DNA of 64,000 bases from Aquiflexum sp. TKW24L (GTDB lineage: Bacteria > Bacteroidota > Bacteroidia > Cytophagales > Cyclobacteriaceae), in assembly GCF_023502205.1 (NCBI RefSeq), contig NZ_JAMFLG010000005.1:1-64000 (forward strand). The letters run 5' to 3'. Below the pieces are notes generated by a model that saw only the letters and a program-made list of their open reading frames with translations, had not been told where the DNA came from and searched no databases. Positions 53,727-63,302 of this stretch are shown one piece after another. The position numbers and the translations under genes are program-made. Each line of letters begins with the position of its first letter. Within the stretch, counting starts at the first letter, position 1.

Positions 53727-56132
53727 ATGAAAAGAACCATTAAAAAAGTAGCCATTTTAGGTTCGGGAGTGATGGGGTCAAGGATCGCCTGCCATTTTGC
53801 CAATATTGGTGTGCAGGTTTTATTACTTGATATTGTTCCCAATGAGCCCAATGAGGACGAAAAGAAAAAGGGTCTGACTGTCAATGACAAACCTGTCAGG
53901 AACCGGATTGTGAATACTGCGCTTGACAATACCATGAAAGCAAAGCCTGCATCTTTGTATGATGCTACCTCGATCGCGAGGATTACCACAGGAAATTTTG
54001 ATGATGATTTGCCAAAAATCAAAGACTATGATTGGGTAATGGAAGTAGTCGTCGAAAGGTTGGACATCAAGCAATCACTTTTTGAGAAGGTAGAGAAATA
54101 TAGGAAGCCTGGAACTTTGATCACTTCCAATACCTCAGGCATTCCGATGCACATGATGAGTGAAGGTAGGTCAGAAGATTTTCAAGCCAACTTTGCGGGA
54201 ACCCACTTTTTTAATCCGCCAAGATACTTAAGGTTACTCGAAATTATTCCTGGCCCAAAGACAAATCCTGAAGTCATTGAATTTTTGATGGATTTTGGAG
54301 ACAGGTTTTTAGGAAAAGAGACTGTTTTGTGTAAAGATACACCTGCCTTCATTGCCAATAGGATCGGTGTTTATGCGATCATATCAGGGATGCATGCCAT
54401 TGAGAAAATGGGTTTGAGCGTATCTGAAGTAGACAAACTTACCGGACCGATTATCGGTCGGGCAAAGTCCGCTACTTTCAGGACCATGGATGTCGTTGGA
54501 TTAGACACCACTGTCAACGTGTCCAATAACCTCTACAAAACATTGACCCACGATGAATCAAGAGACAAGTTTCTCCTTCCAAACATCGTCAAGGTACTTT
54601 ATGACAACAAATGGCTGGGTGACAAAACTGGTCAAGGGTATTTCAAGATGATCCGTCATAAGGACGGGACCAAAGAACTGAAAGAACTCGACCTGAAGAC
54701 TTTTGAATACAAAGACACAGAAAAACCAAAATTCAAGGCACTGGAGGCTTCCAAGGAAATCGATGACCTGAAGAAGAGAATCAAATTCTTGGTCAACTTC
54801 GACGACCGTGCAGGTGAATTTTACAGGGCATCTTTTTACGACCTCTTCAAATATTGTTCCCACCGGATCCCCGAAATCTCCGATGAATTATACAGAATTG
54901 ACCAAGCTGTTTCTGCAGGTTTTGGTTGGGAATTGGGTCCTTTCGAAACATGGGATATCCTTGGTGTCAAAGATACAGTAGAGAAGATGGAATCTGCCAG
55001 TGAAAAAGCAGCCGCTTGGGTCCATGAAATGCTTGCTGCAGGACATACTTCATTCTATAAAGTTGAAGCGGGACAGCGTAAATACTACGACATTCCTTCT
55101 AAATCTTATCTACCAATTCCGGGAGTGGAAGATTTTATTATTCTAGATACCCTCAAAGCAGCCAACAAAAAACTTTGGGGCAATGCCGGAACTACCGTCT
55201 ATGACTTGGGTGATGATGTCATCGGTTTGGAATTCCATACCAAGATGAACTCCATCGGTCAAGAAGTGATCGAGGGAATCAATACCGCGATCAACATGGC
55301 TGAAAAATCCTACAAAGGGCTTGTTATTGGTAATGAGGGAGGAAATTTCTCTGCCGGTGCCAATCTTGCCATGTTGTTCATGTTTGCCGGAGATCAGGAG
55401 TATGACGAAATCAACCTCATGATCGCCGGATTCCAAAACACCATGATGCGAGCGCGTTATTCTTCCGTTCCGGTAGTTGTAGCACCTCATAATATGGCTC
55501 TTGGAGGCGGTTGTGAACTTTCGCTTCATGCTGATGCGGTACAGGCACATGCAGAATTGTATATGGGTTTGGTAGAATTTGGTGTGGGATTGATTCCTGC
55601 CGGCGGCGGTACCAAAGAGATGACGTTGCGCTTTTCCAATGAATCCAAAGCCGGAGATGTGGAGCTCAACAGGCTACAGGAATATTTCATGAACATCGCT
55701 ACTGCCAAAGTATCCACTTCGGCTGCTGAGGCAAAAGGATTGGGATACCTGCAAGTCAAAGATGCGATCACCATCAACCGCAAGCGTCAGCTCGCAGATG
55801 CCAAAGCCAAAGTTTTGGCGCTGTACGATGCCGGATACATCCAACCTGTGCAGCAGACTAACATCAAAGTTTTGGGAAAAACCTCTTTGGCGCTATTCGA
55901 AGCAGGCATCACAGGCATGGTCTATGGCGATTACATTTCCCAACACGATGCCAAAATCGCGAGGAAACTGGCTTGGGTGATGTCAGGAGGCGATCTGTCT
56001 TCGGCGACTGAAGTCAGCGAACAGTACTTACTCGATCTAGAGCGCGAAGCATTCTTGAGCTTGACAGGGGAGAAAAAAACCTTGGAAAGAATACATAGCA
56101 TACTGTTTAAGGGGAAACCGCTGAGAAATTGA
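53727..56132 (+). CDS. 3-hydroxyacyl-CoA dehydrogenase/enoyl-CoA hydratase fusion
   Basis: An 801-residue bifunctional beta-oxidation enzyme. The N-terminal hydroxyacyl-CoA dehydrogenase has the NAD motif VAILGSGVMGSRIACHFANIG at 9-29 and FAGTHFFNPPRYLRLLEIIPG near 155. The C-terminal dehydrogenase helical part follows. A crotonase domain near 495-700 has GNEGGNFSAGANLAML and NMALGGGCELSLHADAVQAHAELYMGLVEFGVGLIPAGGG. The order (dehydrogenase first, hydratase last) is opposite to E. coli FadB. It works with the thiolase downstream. Confidence 0.9.
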   Translation: MKRTIKKVAILGSGVMGSRIACHFANIGVQVLLLDIVPNEPNEDEKKKGLTVNDKPVRNRIVNTALDNTMKAKPASLYDATSIARITTGNFDDDLPKIKDYDWVMEVVVERLDIKQSLFEKVEKYRKPGTLITSNTSGIPMHMMSEGRSEDFQANFAGTHFFNPPRYLRLLEIIPGPKTNPEVIEFLMDFGDRFLGKETVLCKDTPAFIANRIGVYAIISGMHAIEKMGLSVSEVDKLTGPIIGRAKSATFRTMDVVGLDTTVNVSNNLYKTLTHDESRDKFLLPNIVKVLYDNKWLGDKTGQGYFKMIRHKDGTKELKELDLKTFEYKDTEKPKFKALEASKEIDDLKKRIKFLVNFDDRAGEFYRASFYDLFKYCSHRIPEISDELYRIDQAVSAGFGWELGPFETWDILGVKDTVEKMESASEKAAAWVHEMLAAGHTSFYKVEAGQRKYYDIPSKSYLPIPGVEDFIILDTLKAANKKLWGNAGTTVYDLGDDVIGLEFHTKMNSIGQEVIEGINTAINMAEKSYKGLVIGNEGGNFSAGANLAMLFMFAGDQEYDEINLMIAGFQNTMMRARYSSVPVVVAPHNMALGGGCELSLHADAVQAHAELYMGLVEFGVGLIPAGGGTKEMTLRFSNESKAGDVELNRLQEYFMNIATAKVSTSAAEAKGLGYLQVKDAITINRKRQLADAKAKVLALYDAGYIQPVQQTNIKVLGKTSLALFEAGITGMVYGDYISQHDAKIARKLAWVMSGGDLSSATEVSEQYLLDLEREAFLSLTGEKKTLERIHSILFKGKPLRN

Positions 56133-56264
56133 AAAATAGATGTGAGATATAAGACGTGAGATATGAGACTGTCTCACATCTCAATTCTCACATCCCAAAT
56201 CTATAAATCCAAAAAGGAAAAAAAGTTTGGATTTCAACAAATAACCTAAAATTAAGAAGACAAC

Positions 56265-57440
56265 ATGGAAGCATATATAGTAAACGGATATAGATCGGCG
56301 GTAGGAAAAGCCAAAAAAGGTGGCTTCAGATTCTACCGACCGGATGACCTGGCAGCAGATGTCATCAAGCACCTGGTGGCCAATACACCAGGATTGGAAA
56401 ATAAAATGGTCGATGACCTCATCGTAGGCAACGCCATCCCGGAAGCCGAGCAGGGCATGCAGATGGGAAGGATGATTTCCCTTTTGGCACTCGGAATCGA
56501 CAACCCGGGCTTTATCATCAACAGATACTGCGGTTCGGGACTGGAAGCAATTGCGCTTGCAGTAGGCAAAATCAAAGCAGGAATGGCTGATTGCATCATT
56601 GCCGGAGGAACAGAGTCCATGTCCATGCTCCCGATGATGGGATACAAGACTGTCCTCAACTGGAAAATAGCCTCTCAAACTCCGGAATATTACCTCAGCA
56701 TGGGTTTGACCGCAGAGGAACTGGCCAAGGACTATAATATCACCCGTGAGCAGGCTGATGAGTTTTCTGCAAATTCCCATACCAAAGCTTTGGCAGCAAT
56801 TGCGGCCGGGAAGTTCAAAGAGCAGATCGTCCCGATAGAGGTAGAAGAAACGTATCTCGATGAAAAAGGGAAAAGGAAAACCAGAAAAACCATCGTCGAT
56901 ACAGATGAGGGACCAAGGGCTGGCACCACAGCAGAAGTCCTTGCGAACCTCAAGCCGGCCTTCAAAATGAATGGACAGGTTACAGCGGGGAATTCCTCCC
57001 AAACCTCTGACGGTGCCGCATTCGTTGTCGTCATGTCAGAGCGTATGGTTAAAGAACTCAACCTTGAGCCAATCGCAAGATTGATGTCTTATTCCGTTGC
57101 GGGAGTGGATCCTCGCATTATGGGCATCGGTCCAAAAGAAGCTGTGCCAAAAGCACTGAAGCAAGCTGGATTGTCTTTGGATAAAATTGACTTGATCGAA
57201 TTGAATGAGGCCTTTGCTGCACAGGGTTTGGCAGTGATCAAATCACTAGACATGGATATGAGCAAAGTCAATGTCAATGGTGGTGCGGTCGCACTCGGCC
57301 ACCCACTCGGTTGTACCGGAGCCAAACTTTCCATCCAACTCTTCCACGAACTCCGCAGACAAAACAAAAAGTATGGACTTGTCACTGCCTGCGTCGGCGG
57401 CGGTCAGGGTGTGGCGGGGGTTTTTGAACTTCTTAGGTAG
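56265..57440 (+). CDS. fadA: acetyl-CoA acyltransferase (thiolase)
   Basis: A 391-residue thiolase that splits 3-ketoacyl-CoA in the last beta-oxidation step. The acylated Cys is in NRYCGSGLEAIALA near residue 89. The C-terminal motifs are GGAVALGHPLGCTGAK with the catalytic His and GLVTACVGGGQG with the second Cys. It lies 132 bp after the fadB-like gene; the gap holds TGAGA-type repeats. Acetyl-CoA acetyltransferases are close relatives, but context favours beta-oxidation. Confidence 0.9.
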   Translation: MEAYIVNGYRSAVGKAKKGGFRFYRPDDLAADVIKHLVANTPGLENKMVDDLIVGNAIPEAEQGMQMGRMISLLALGIDNPGFIINRYCGSGLEAIALAVGKIKAGMADCIIAGGTESMSMLPMMGYKTVLNWKIASQTPEYYLSMGLTAEELAKDYNITREQADEFSANSHTKALAAIAAGKFKEQIVPIEVEETYLDEKGKRKTRKTIVDTDEGPRAGTTAEVLANLKPAFKMNGQVTAGNSSQTSDGAAFVVVMSERMVKELNLEPIARLMSYSVAGVDPRIMGIGPKEAVPKALKQAGLSLDKIDLIELNEAFAAQGLAVIKSLDMDMSKVNVNGGAVALGHPLGCTGAKLSIQLFHELRRQNKKYGLVTACVGGGQGVAGVFELLR

Positions 57441-57556
57441 ACACAAGACGTGAGAAATGAGACGTGAGACTTTGAATACTTGTAAATATTGGATTCATTT
57501 TAAAAAGAGGAATCCAGGAATAGGAAATGGATAATAAAACCCTAAAAAACAACGAT

Positions 57557-57910
57557 ATGAATAATTACAAAGAATTGGCGATGTGGAAAAGGTCTATCAA
57601 ATTGGCCACCTCGATTTATAAGTTAACAGGTTCTTTTCCGTCCGAGGAGAAATTTGGACTTGTTTCTCAAATGAGAAGATCTGCAGTTTCAATTCCTTCT
57701 AATATCGCTGAAGGAGCAGGAAGAAAATCCAACAAAGAATTCTCCCAATTTTTGAGCATTTCATATGGTTCATTATGTGAATTGGAAACCCAAGTAATCA
57801 TTTCCAGTGAACTGGAATTTTTAATAAGCTCAGAAGTAGACCAAATTATCCTAGAAATCGACGAAATCCAAAAGATGACTTATGCTCTGATCAACAAATT
57901 CTCCTCTTAA
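57557..57910 (+). CDS. four-helix-bundle protein (23S rRNA IVP/S23-like)
   Basis: A 117-residue all-helical protein of the S23-like four-helix bundle family: YKELAMWKRSIKLATSIYKLTGSFP, EKFGLVSQMRRSAVSIPSNIAEGAGRKSNKEFSQFLSISYGSLCELETQ. Relatives are encoded in rRNA intervening sequences or as stand-alone genes of unknown function. ATG at 57527 is also possible; 57557 gives the family-typical start. It interrupts the fad operon, with TGAGA/TCTCA repeat patches on both sides, which suggests later insertion. Confidence 0.8.
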   Translation: MNNYKELAMWKRSIKLATSIYKLTGSFPSEEKFGLVSQMRRSAVSIPSNIAEGAGRKSNKEFSQFLSISYGSLCELETQVIISSELEFLISSEVDQIILEIDEIQKMTYALINKFSS

Positions 57911-57960
57911 AACTAATCTATCTCAAGTCTCATATCTCAAGTCTAAAATCTTATAAAACA

Positions 57961-59760
57961 ATGGCTACAATAACAAAAACCTCAATCAACGGCGGCGAAT
58001 TCCTTGTCAAGGAAACCGAAGCACAGGACATCTTCATCTTTGAAGAATTTACTGAAGAACAAAAAATGATGGCGCAGGCCTGTCAGGATTTTATCGATAC
58101 CGAAATCCATCCACGGAGCGAAGAAATCGACAGCATGAAGCACCCGGAACTTGTTCCGTCCATTTTCAAGAAGGCCGGAGACCTCGGTCTCTTAGGAATC
58201 GCTGTCCCCGAGGAATTCGGTGGTATGGGAATGAGCTTCAACTCTTCCATGCTCATCGCTGACATCATCGGTGGAGCAGGATCTTTTTCTACTACTTATG
58301 GCGCACATACAGGTATAGGCACACTTCCGATTCTGTATTACGGCGACGAGAACCAAAAATCCAAATACCTTCCCAAGTTGGCTACCGGCGAATGGGCTGC
58401 TTGCTATTGTCTCACTGAGCCGGATGCAGGTTCAGATGCCAACAGTGGCAAGACCAAAGCCACTTTGACAGAAGATGGTAAACACTACCTCCTAACCGGA
58501 CAAAAAATGTGGATCTCCAATGCTGGATTTGCTGACCTATTCATTGTATTTGCCAAAATCGAAAACGATAAAAACCTTACCGCATTTATTGTGGAAAAAG
58601 GATTTGGCGGCATTACCATGAATGAGGAAGAGAAAAAAATGGGTATCAAAGGTTCTTCCACCCGTCAGGTATTCTTCAATGACTGTAAAGTCCCTGTGGA
58701 AAACATGCTTTCCGAAAGACAAAACGGTTTCAAAATCGCGGTGAATATCCTCAATATCGGCAGGATCAAACTCGGCGCTGGCGTTTTGGGTGGCTGTAGA
58801 TCGGTGGCTTCGATGTCGGTGAAATATGCCGGAGAGCGGAAGCAGTTCGGCGTAGCGATCAATACCTTTGGGGCAATAAAGCAAAAATTGGCAGAAATGG
58901 CCGTCAGGACTTATGCCTGCGAATCACTTTGCTATCGTGCCGGACAGGACATTGAAGACAGGATGGATTCACTCGCTGCCGAAGGCATGCCGGATGCCCA
59001 AGCCAAATTGAAAGCTTTGGAAGAATTTGCCATTGAAGCGGCAATCGCCAAAGTTCACGGTTCGGAAGTCCTCGACTATGTCGTCGATCAGGGCGTGCAG
59101 GTATATGGTGGCATGGGTTATTCTGCAGATGCACCAATGGAGCGTGCTTATAGGGATGCCCGTATTTCCAGAATTTATGAAGGCACCAACGAAATCAACC
59201 GCATGCTGATGGTGGGCATGTTGCTCAAAAGGGCGATGAAAGGAGAAATTAACTTGTTCGAACCTGCTATGGCTGTTTCGGCGGAATTGATTTCTGTGCC
59301 GAGCTTCGAGACACTGGATACTTCTGAGTTATTTGCCGCGGAAAAAGAAACCATCAAGAAACTGAAAAAAGTATTCCTCATGGTGGGCGGAAAAGCAGCG
59401 ATGGCTTTGGCTGACAAGATTGAATCCGAGCAGGAAGTGATGATGAACCTTGCTGACTTGATGATTGAAATCTATGCAGCTGAGTCGGTCATCCTGAGAA
59501 CAGAAAAACTCGTGAGCTTGAGAGGTGAAGAAGCATGTCAACCGCAGATTGCGATGGCGCAGGTGTATCTTTTTGAGGCTGTTGAAAAAATCCAAACAGC
59601 AGCCAAAGAAGCCATTGCGGCATTTACCAAAGGAGACGAGCAGAAAGTGATGTTGATGGGATTGAAGAGATACACCAAAGCCGACCTTGTCAATACCAAG
59701 GAGCTGAGAAGGCAGGTGGCGGATTATATGATTGAGAAAGGGAAGTATCCTTTTTCTTAA
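57961..59760 (+). CDS. acyl-CoA dehydrogenase
   Basis: A 599-residue FAD-dependent acyl-CoA dehydrogenase that performs the first oxidation step. Visible segments are ACYCLTEPDAGSDANSGKTKA near 150, GQKMWISNAGFADLFIVFAK, GIKGSSTRQVFFNDCKVP and VYGGMGYSADAPMERAYRDARISRIYEGTNEINRML, which contains the expected catalytic Glu. An extra C-terminal helical region of about 170 residues (from 430) is like that of the long ACAD group. It closes the fad operon and is followed by a terminator. Confidence 0.92.
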   Translation: MATITKTSINGGEFLVKETEAQDIFIFEEFTEEQKMMAQACQDFIDTEIHPRSEEIDSMKHPELVPSIFKKAGDLGLLGIAVPEEFGGMGMSFNSSMLIADIIGGAGSFSTTYGAHTGIGTLPILYYGDENQKSKYLPKLATGEWAACYCLTEPDAGSDANSGKTKATLTEDGKHYLLTGQKMWISNAGFADLFIVFAKIENDKNLTAFIVEKGFGGITMNEEEKKMGIKGSSTRQVFFNDCKVPVENMLSERQNGFKIAVNILNIGRIKLGAGVLGGCRSVASMSVKYAGERKQFGVAINTFGAIKQKLAEMAVRTYACESLCYRAGQDIEDRMDSLAAEGMPDAQAKLKALEEFAIEAAIAKVHGSEVLDYVVDQGVQVYGGMGYSADAPMERAYRDARISRIYEGTNEINRMLMVGMLLKRAMKGEINLFEPAMAVSAELISVPSFETLDTSELFAAEKETIKKLKKVFLMVGGKAAMALADKIESEQEVMMNLADLMIEIYAAESVILRTEKLVSLRGEEACQPQIAMAQVYLFEAVEKIQTAAKEAIAAFTKGDEQKVMLMGLKRYTKADLVNTKELRRQVADYMIEKGKYPFS

Positions 59761-59770
59761 GAATTTTGAG

Positions 59771-59935
59771 GCCCACAAAAGGCACTAAGACACGGAGATA
59801 ACATCTCACGCAAAGACGCAATGACGCAAAGAAAGCCTCCAGTAATGGGGGCTTTTTAGTTGTTTTTCTGCTTCTCTAGAACTAAGAGAACTATTTTTTA
59901 TCACACGCTAAGCCTCTAAGACGCAAAAGAAAGGA
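59771..59935. repeat. CGCAAAGACGCAAAG-type intergenic repeat patch
   Basis: Motifs such as CACGCAAAGACGCAATGACGCAAAGAA and CTAAGCCTCTAAGACGCAAAAG-like segments recur here; they belong to the same family as the array at 22.3-23.6 kb and the copies at 6.2-6.4 kb. No gene was seen between 59761 and 60053. Confidence 0.55.
59832..59857 (+). terminator. rho-independent terminator of the fad operon
   Basis: AAGCCTCC pairs with GGGGGCTT around AGTAAT and is followed by TTT. It lies about 75 bp after the acyl-CoA dehydrogenase stop, within a small patch of CGCAAAG-type repeat. Confidence 0.75.
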
Positions 59936-60053
59936 AACCTACCAAAAAGGGTGCTTTTTTGCTATTTTTTAGGTTGGCTTCTTTCCCACCAACTTTTGAC
60001 TTCCGGCTTCAAACTTCCCCACTTCTGACCCTTCACCTCTCAACTACCTGCCG

Positions 60054-60400
60054 ATGGCCAAGATCGCCGAAAACATCAAAGGCTATGTGAGTGAGATTTT
60101 GAGAGGAAATCTTGAAAAATTAGAACAATTCGGTGCTAGTTATGTGAAATTAAAGGAAATACCTGAAAGCATTAGAAATATAAAAAACATTAAGGTGTTG
60201 ATATTTGCAGCAAATGAAATTTCGAAGATTCCTGTTAGCATTGGAAACTTATCTAAAATTTCTATACTAAGTGTCAGTAGAAAAAAGATAAAAACTTATC
60301 AATTACATTAAAGCAATTGTTTATTAATGGAAATGATTATTCAGAGAATGAATTAAATTTTTTGATACAGAATTTGCCCAACATTGCAATCACAACCTAA
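60054..60400 (+). pseudogene. frameshifted leucine-rich-repeat remnant
   Basis: Frame one encodes 85 residues from an ATG, with two leucine-rich repeats (LKEIPESIRNIKNIKVLIFAAN and ISKIPVSIGNLSKISILSV), and then stops at about 60311. A different frame continues from about 60296 to TAA at 60398 with LKQLFINGNDYSENELNFL and LPNIAITT, a plausible repeat end. Joined, the two would make one LRR protein of about 115 residues. A frameshift or sequencing error is the likely cause; the family role is protein binding. Confidence 0.65.
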
Positions 60401-60565
60401 TCGCAAGGTGATGATTAAATTCTGAAATTCCCTTTGGAAGACTTGGGTGTTGGAAAATTAGTTTTTTGTATGGTAGGGTAAGTAAATATTTTTATATCAG
60501 CTACTCTTGCTGCAGCGAGATGCTTATCTTGTCAGAAATAAAATCACCATCAAACCTAAAACACC

Positions 60566-61468
60566 ATGACCAAAAAACGAATATTTTTTACCGGAGGATC
60601 AGGAAAGGCAGGAAAACATGTGATCCCGTACTTACTCGATCAAGGACATCGGGTGATGAATGTGGACCTGACGCCTTTGAAATATCCAGGGGTGGATAAC
60701 CTAACGGCTGATATCACTGACTCTGGACAGATATTTAATGCCATGAGTTCCTATGCTGCATTGGATGAGTTGGAACCGGGAAATGGCATCCCAAAGTTTG
60801 ATGCCGTCGTACATTTTGCCGCCGTGCCTAGGATTTTGATCAAGCCTGATAATGAAACTTTCCGGGTCAATACCATCGGGACTTATAATGTCATCGAAGC
60901 AGCTGTCAAGCTTGGCATCAAGAAGGTCATCATAGCCTCGTCGGAGACAACATATGGGATTTGTTTTTCGGATGGCCCGACCGATCCCAAATCACTACCC
61001 TTAGAGGAAGACTACGACGTCGATCCGATGGACAGCTATGGCTTATCTAAGGTGGTTAATGAACATACGGCCCGCAGTTTTCAGCGCAGGTCGGGGTTTG
61101 ACATTTATGCACTTCGCATCGGAAATGTGATCGAGCCCCAAGAGTACGCAGAACTGTTTCCTCACTATTTCAAAAACCCCGAAGTCCGACGAAGGAATGC
61201 CTTTTGCTACATTGATGCGCGCGACTTGGGACAGATTGTAGACCTGTGTCTGCAAAAAGATGATTTGGGTTTTCAGATTTTCAATGCTGGCAATGACCAC
61301 AACGGCGCGATTATCCCAAGCAAGGAGTTGGCTGAAAAATTCTACCCCGGAGTTCCGATTACCCGTGAACTGGATGAACATGAAGCTTTGTTTTCAAACC
61401 GCAAAATTCGCGAAGTGCTCGGATTCAAGGAACAGCATAATTGGAGGAAATATGTGAAAGGGGAATAA
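60566..61468 (+). CDS. NAD-dependent epimerase/dehydratase (extended SDR)
   Basis: A 300-residue extended short-chain dehydrogenase. The Rossmann motif FTGGSGKAGKHVIPYL is at the N-terminus. The YGLSK active-site motif (DPMDSYGLSKVVNEHTARSF) lies near 155, preceded by IIASSETTYG with the Ser. Proteins of this type act on nucleotide sugars or free sugar acids, such as uronate dehydrogenases. Transcribed alone; substrate not identifiable. Confidence 0.85.
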   Translation: MTKKRIFFTGGSGKAGKHVIPYLLDQGHRVMNVDLTPLKYPGVDNLTADITDSGQIFNAMSSYAALDELEPGNGIPKFDAVVHFAAVPRILIKPDNETFRVNTIGTYNVIEAAVKLGIKKVIIASSETTYGICFSDGPTDPKSLPLEEDYDVDPMDSYGLSKVVNEHTARSFQRRSGFDIYALRIGNVIEPQEYAELFPHYFKNPEVRRRNAFCYIDARDLGQIVDLCLQKDDLGFQIFNAGNDHNGAIIPSKELAEKFYPGVPITRELDEHEALFSNRKIREVLGFKEQHNWRKYVKGE

Positions 61469-61526
61469 CCTAGGATAAAAAATTCCAGTTTATTCTATAG
61501 TTTTTATTTGCAATAGGCATCTCAAC

Positions 61527-62594
61527 TCATTTCCCTTTACCCCCACTTCCTGAACTACCGAAATTGATTGAATTTTCGATTTCTTTGGAATAGGCTTCAA
61601 TAAATGCATTTCTCAACAAACCAAAAACTGCCTGCCAAGGATCGTTTTCGATATTTTCCACATGACCTGAAAGTTCCACTCTGGAGGCTATTTGTTCTTC
61701 TTTTGGATTTTCTAACACTTTTCCAACTAAATTAACCACAGCATCATATACCTTTTCGGGGAGGTTTCTGTCCTCAGCTTCTTGATTAACTTCAAAATTT
61801 TCGATAACTGGCTTTAGGTAGCCATTGATCTCTCCATTGTTAACAATCAATTCGGTAAAGACACTGAGTATCCCACTTTTCAATTCAAGGTTTGCATAGG
61901 CTTCCATGAAACTGTTGAACTTCACCAGATCAATTTCCTCAAAGGCGAGGTTAAGGTCAAAATCCGGTATTTCCTTTAAAATGTTTACATGCATTTCCAT
62001 GACCATGCTGCCTTCACCCATAGCTTTCGAATCAATTTTGATGTAACCTGGAAGGACTTTTTCTTCATCTTCCACATTACTTAAGTTCTCACCAATGAGG
62101 TTAAATCCATCAAAATACACATCAACCTTAGGATCAACCGTAGGATCGAGGTAAGAAATCTTGGCGTTGGTGATTTTCAGATTGTTGATTTGAACAGGAT
62201 TGAATTCCTGCAATTGTTCGGCGAAACGTATCCTTGGTTCGTTTTTTTTCTCTTCTTCCTTTAACACGGTGAGATTTACTTCCAATGAATCCATCTCAAT
62301 TTCCGCAACAAATCTACCCTTTAACAGAGCCCGCCAATCGATACTGAAATCCAAAATCGGCAGGATGATAAAGGGTGTTTCAGGATCTTCTGACGCTTCC
62401 TCATATATTACTAAATCCCCAATATTGAATGCTCCTTTGTAAAGGCTCATGGACAGGTCATTGATAGATCCATGATATCCTTCAATGTTGGCCAATGCCT
62501 TATTGATCTGCTGCTTTGCGATGTAGGGTAGCATTAGTCGAATGATAACCAACAACCCAAGTATCGTAATCAAAACGATATATCTTTTTTTCAT
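61527..62594 (-). CDS. DUF748/AsmA-like membrane-anchored protein
   Basis: A 355-residue protein with an N-terminal transmembrane helix (KKRYIVLITILGLLVIIRLML) and a periplasmic part that resembles DUF748 of the AsmA-like bridge proteins. Visible segments are LYKGAFNIGDLVIYEE, FAEQLQEFNPVQINNLKITNAKISYLDP and NGYLKPVIENFEV. It ends in a Ser/Gly-rich tail. Such proteins are linked to lipid transport to the outer membrane. Transcribed toward the epimerase (convergent). Confidence 0.7.
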   Translation of the reverse strand: MKKRYIVLITILGLLVIIRLMLPYIAKQQINKALANIEGYHGSINDLSMSLYKGAFNIGDLVIYEEASEDPETPFIILPILDFSIDWRALLKGRFVAEIEMDSLEVNLTVLKEEEKKNEPRIRFAEQLQEFNPVQINNLKITNAKISYLDPTVDPKVDVYFDGFNLIGENLSNVEDEEKVLPGYIKIDSKAMGEGSMVMEMHVNILKEIPDFDLNLAFEEIDLVKFNSFMEAYANLELKSGILSVFTELIVNNGEINGYLKPVIENFEVNQEAEDRNLPEKVYDAVVNLVGKVLENPKEEQIASRVELSGHVENIENDPWQAVFGLLRNAFIEAYSKEIENSINFGSSGSGGKGK

Positions 62595-63098
62595 TTTTAT
62601 TTAAATTACTAAACTATAAAATTCAACAACTATGCCACTTGAACAGGATCGGTCTAATCTATTTCCTTGTCGGCAAGTAACATTTGTATCTTTATCTGCC
62701 TGATTGTCGGTTGTAACTATATTGTGCCGAAGTGTTGTAAAATTCTCCCACTGCTTATTTGGTGTGGTATTAAGTACTTCGAATTGGTTTTTTTATGAAT
62801 ATTTCTTGTGCAAACGAGAAAAAAAATAAAGAGAAATTGGATTAATTACTCTTGGGAAACCTGCTAAATGTTAGTTTTCATTTTTCCAATATTTGCTCAT
62901 TTCGCTTTTATCTTCCTAAAATCATGAATCAATATTTACTTTATAAAATGTTAAGCTTGTCTATATTGTATTCTTTTTTTGCAAAAAATTATGGAAATTG
63001 TATAACAATTTTTGAAGGCAAATAAATCATTTTTGTATAAATGAAAAGTTACTTAAGTGAGTTAGTAACCGTTTCATCTACATCTAAATCGCAAGGAC
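62595..63098. other. 504-bp intergenic region without identified features
   Basis: Strongly AT-rich DNA between the divergent DUF748-like gene and the small ORF at 63099. A weak hairpin (AAATTGT/ACAATTT near 62995-63011) is the only structure noticed. It should contain at least the promoter of the DUF748-like gene. Confidence 0.5.
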
Positions 63099-63302
63099 AT
63101 GGAGAATTTTAAAATCAGAATGAAAAGAAAGGCCTTCAAAAACAAAGTGTTGAATAAAGATGCCGATTCATTTATTCAGCCATATAAAGAATTGCCTTCA
63201 GATAGCAAAACTGGTCACGGTTCCGACAGAATCAACGCTCACGATTTATTTTCACACTATACAGCTGACATCATTAAAGAGAATGTCATGTTCACCAAAT
63301 AA
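63099..63302 (+). CDS. small protein of unknown function
   Basis: A 67-residue lysine-rich hydrophilic ORF, not recognised. It starts at an ATG with AAGGAC just ahead and ends in NVMFTK. It stops directly next to the convergent glycosidase gene. It may be real because the codon use looks normal, but there is no homology evidence. Confidence 0.4.
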   Translation: MENFKIRMKRKAFKNKVLNKDADSFIQPYKELPSDSKTGHGSDRINAHDLFSHYTADIIKENVMFTK

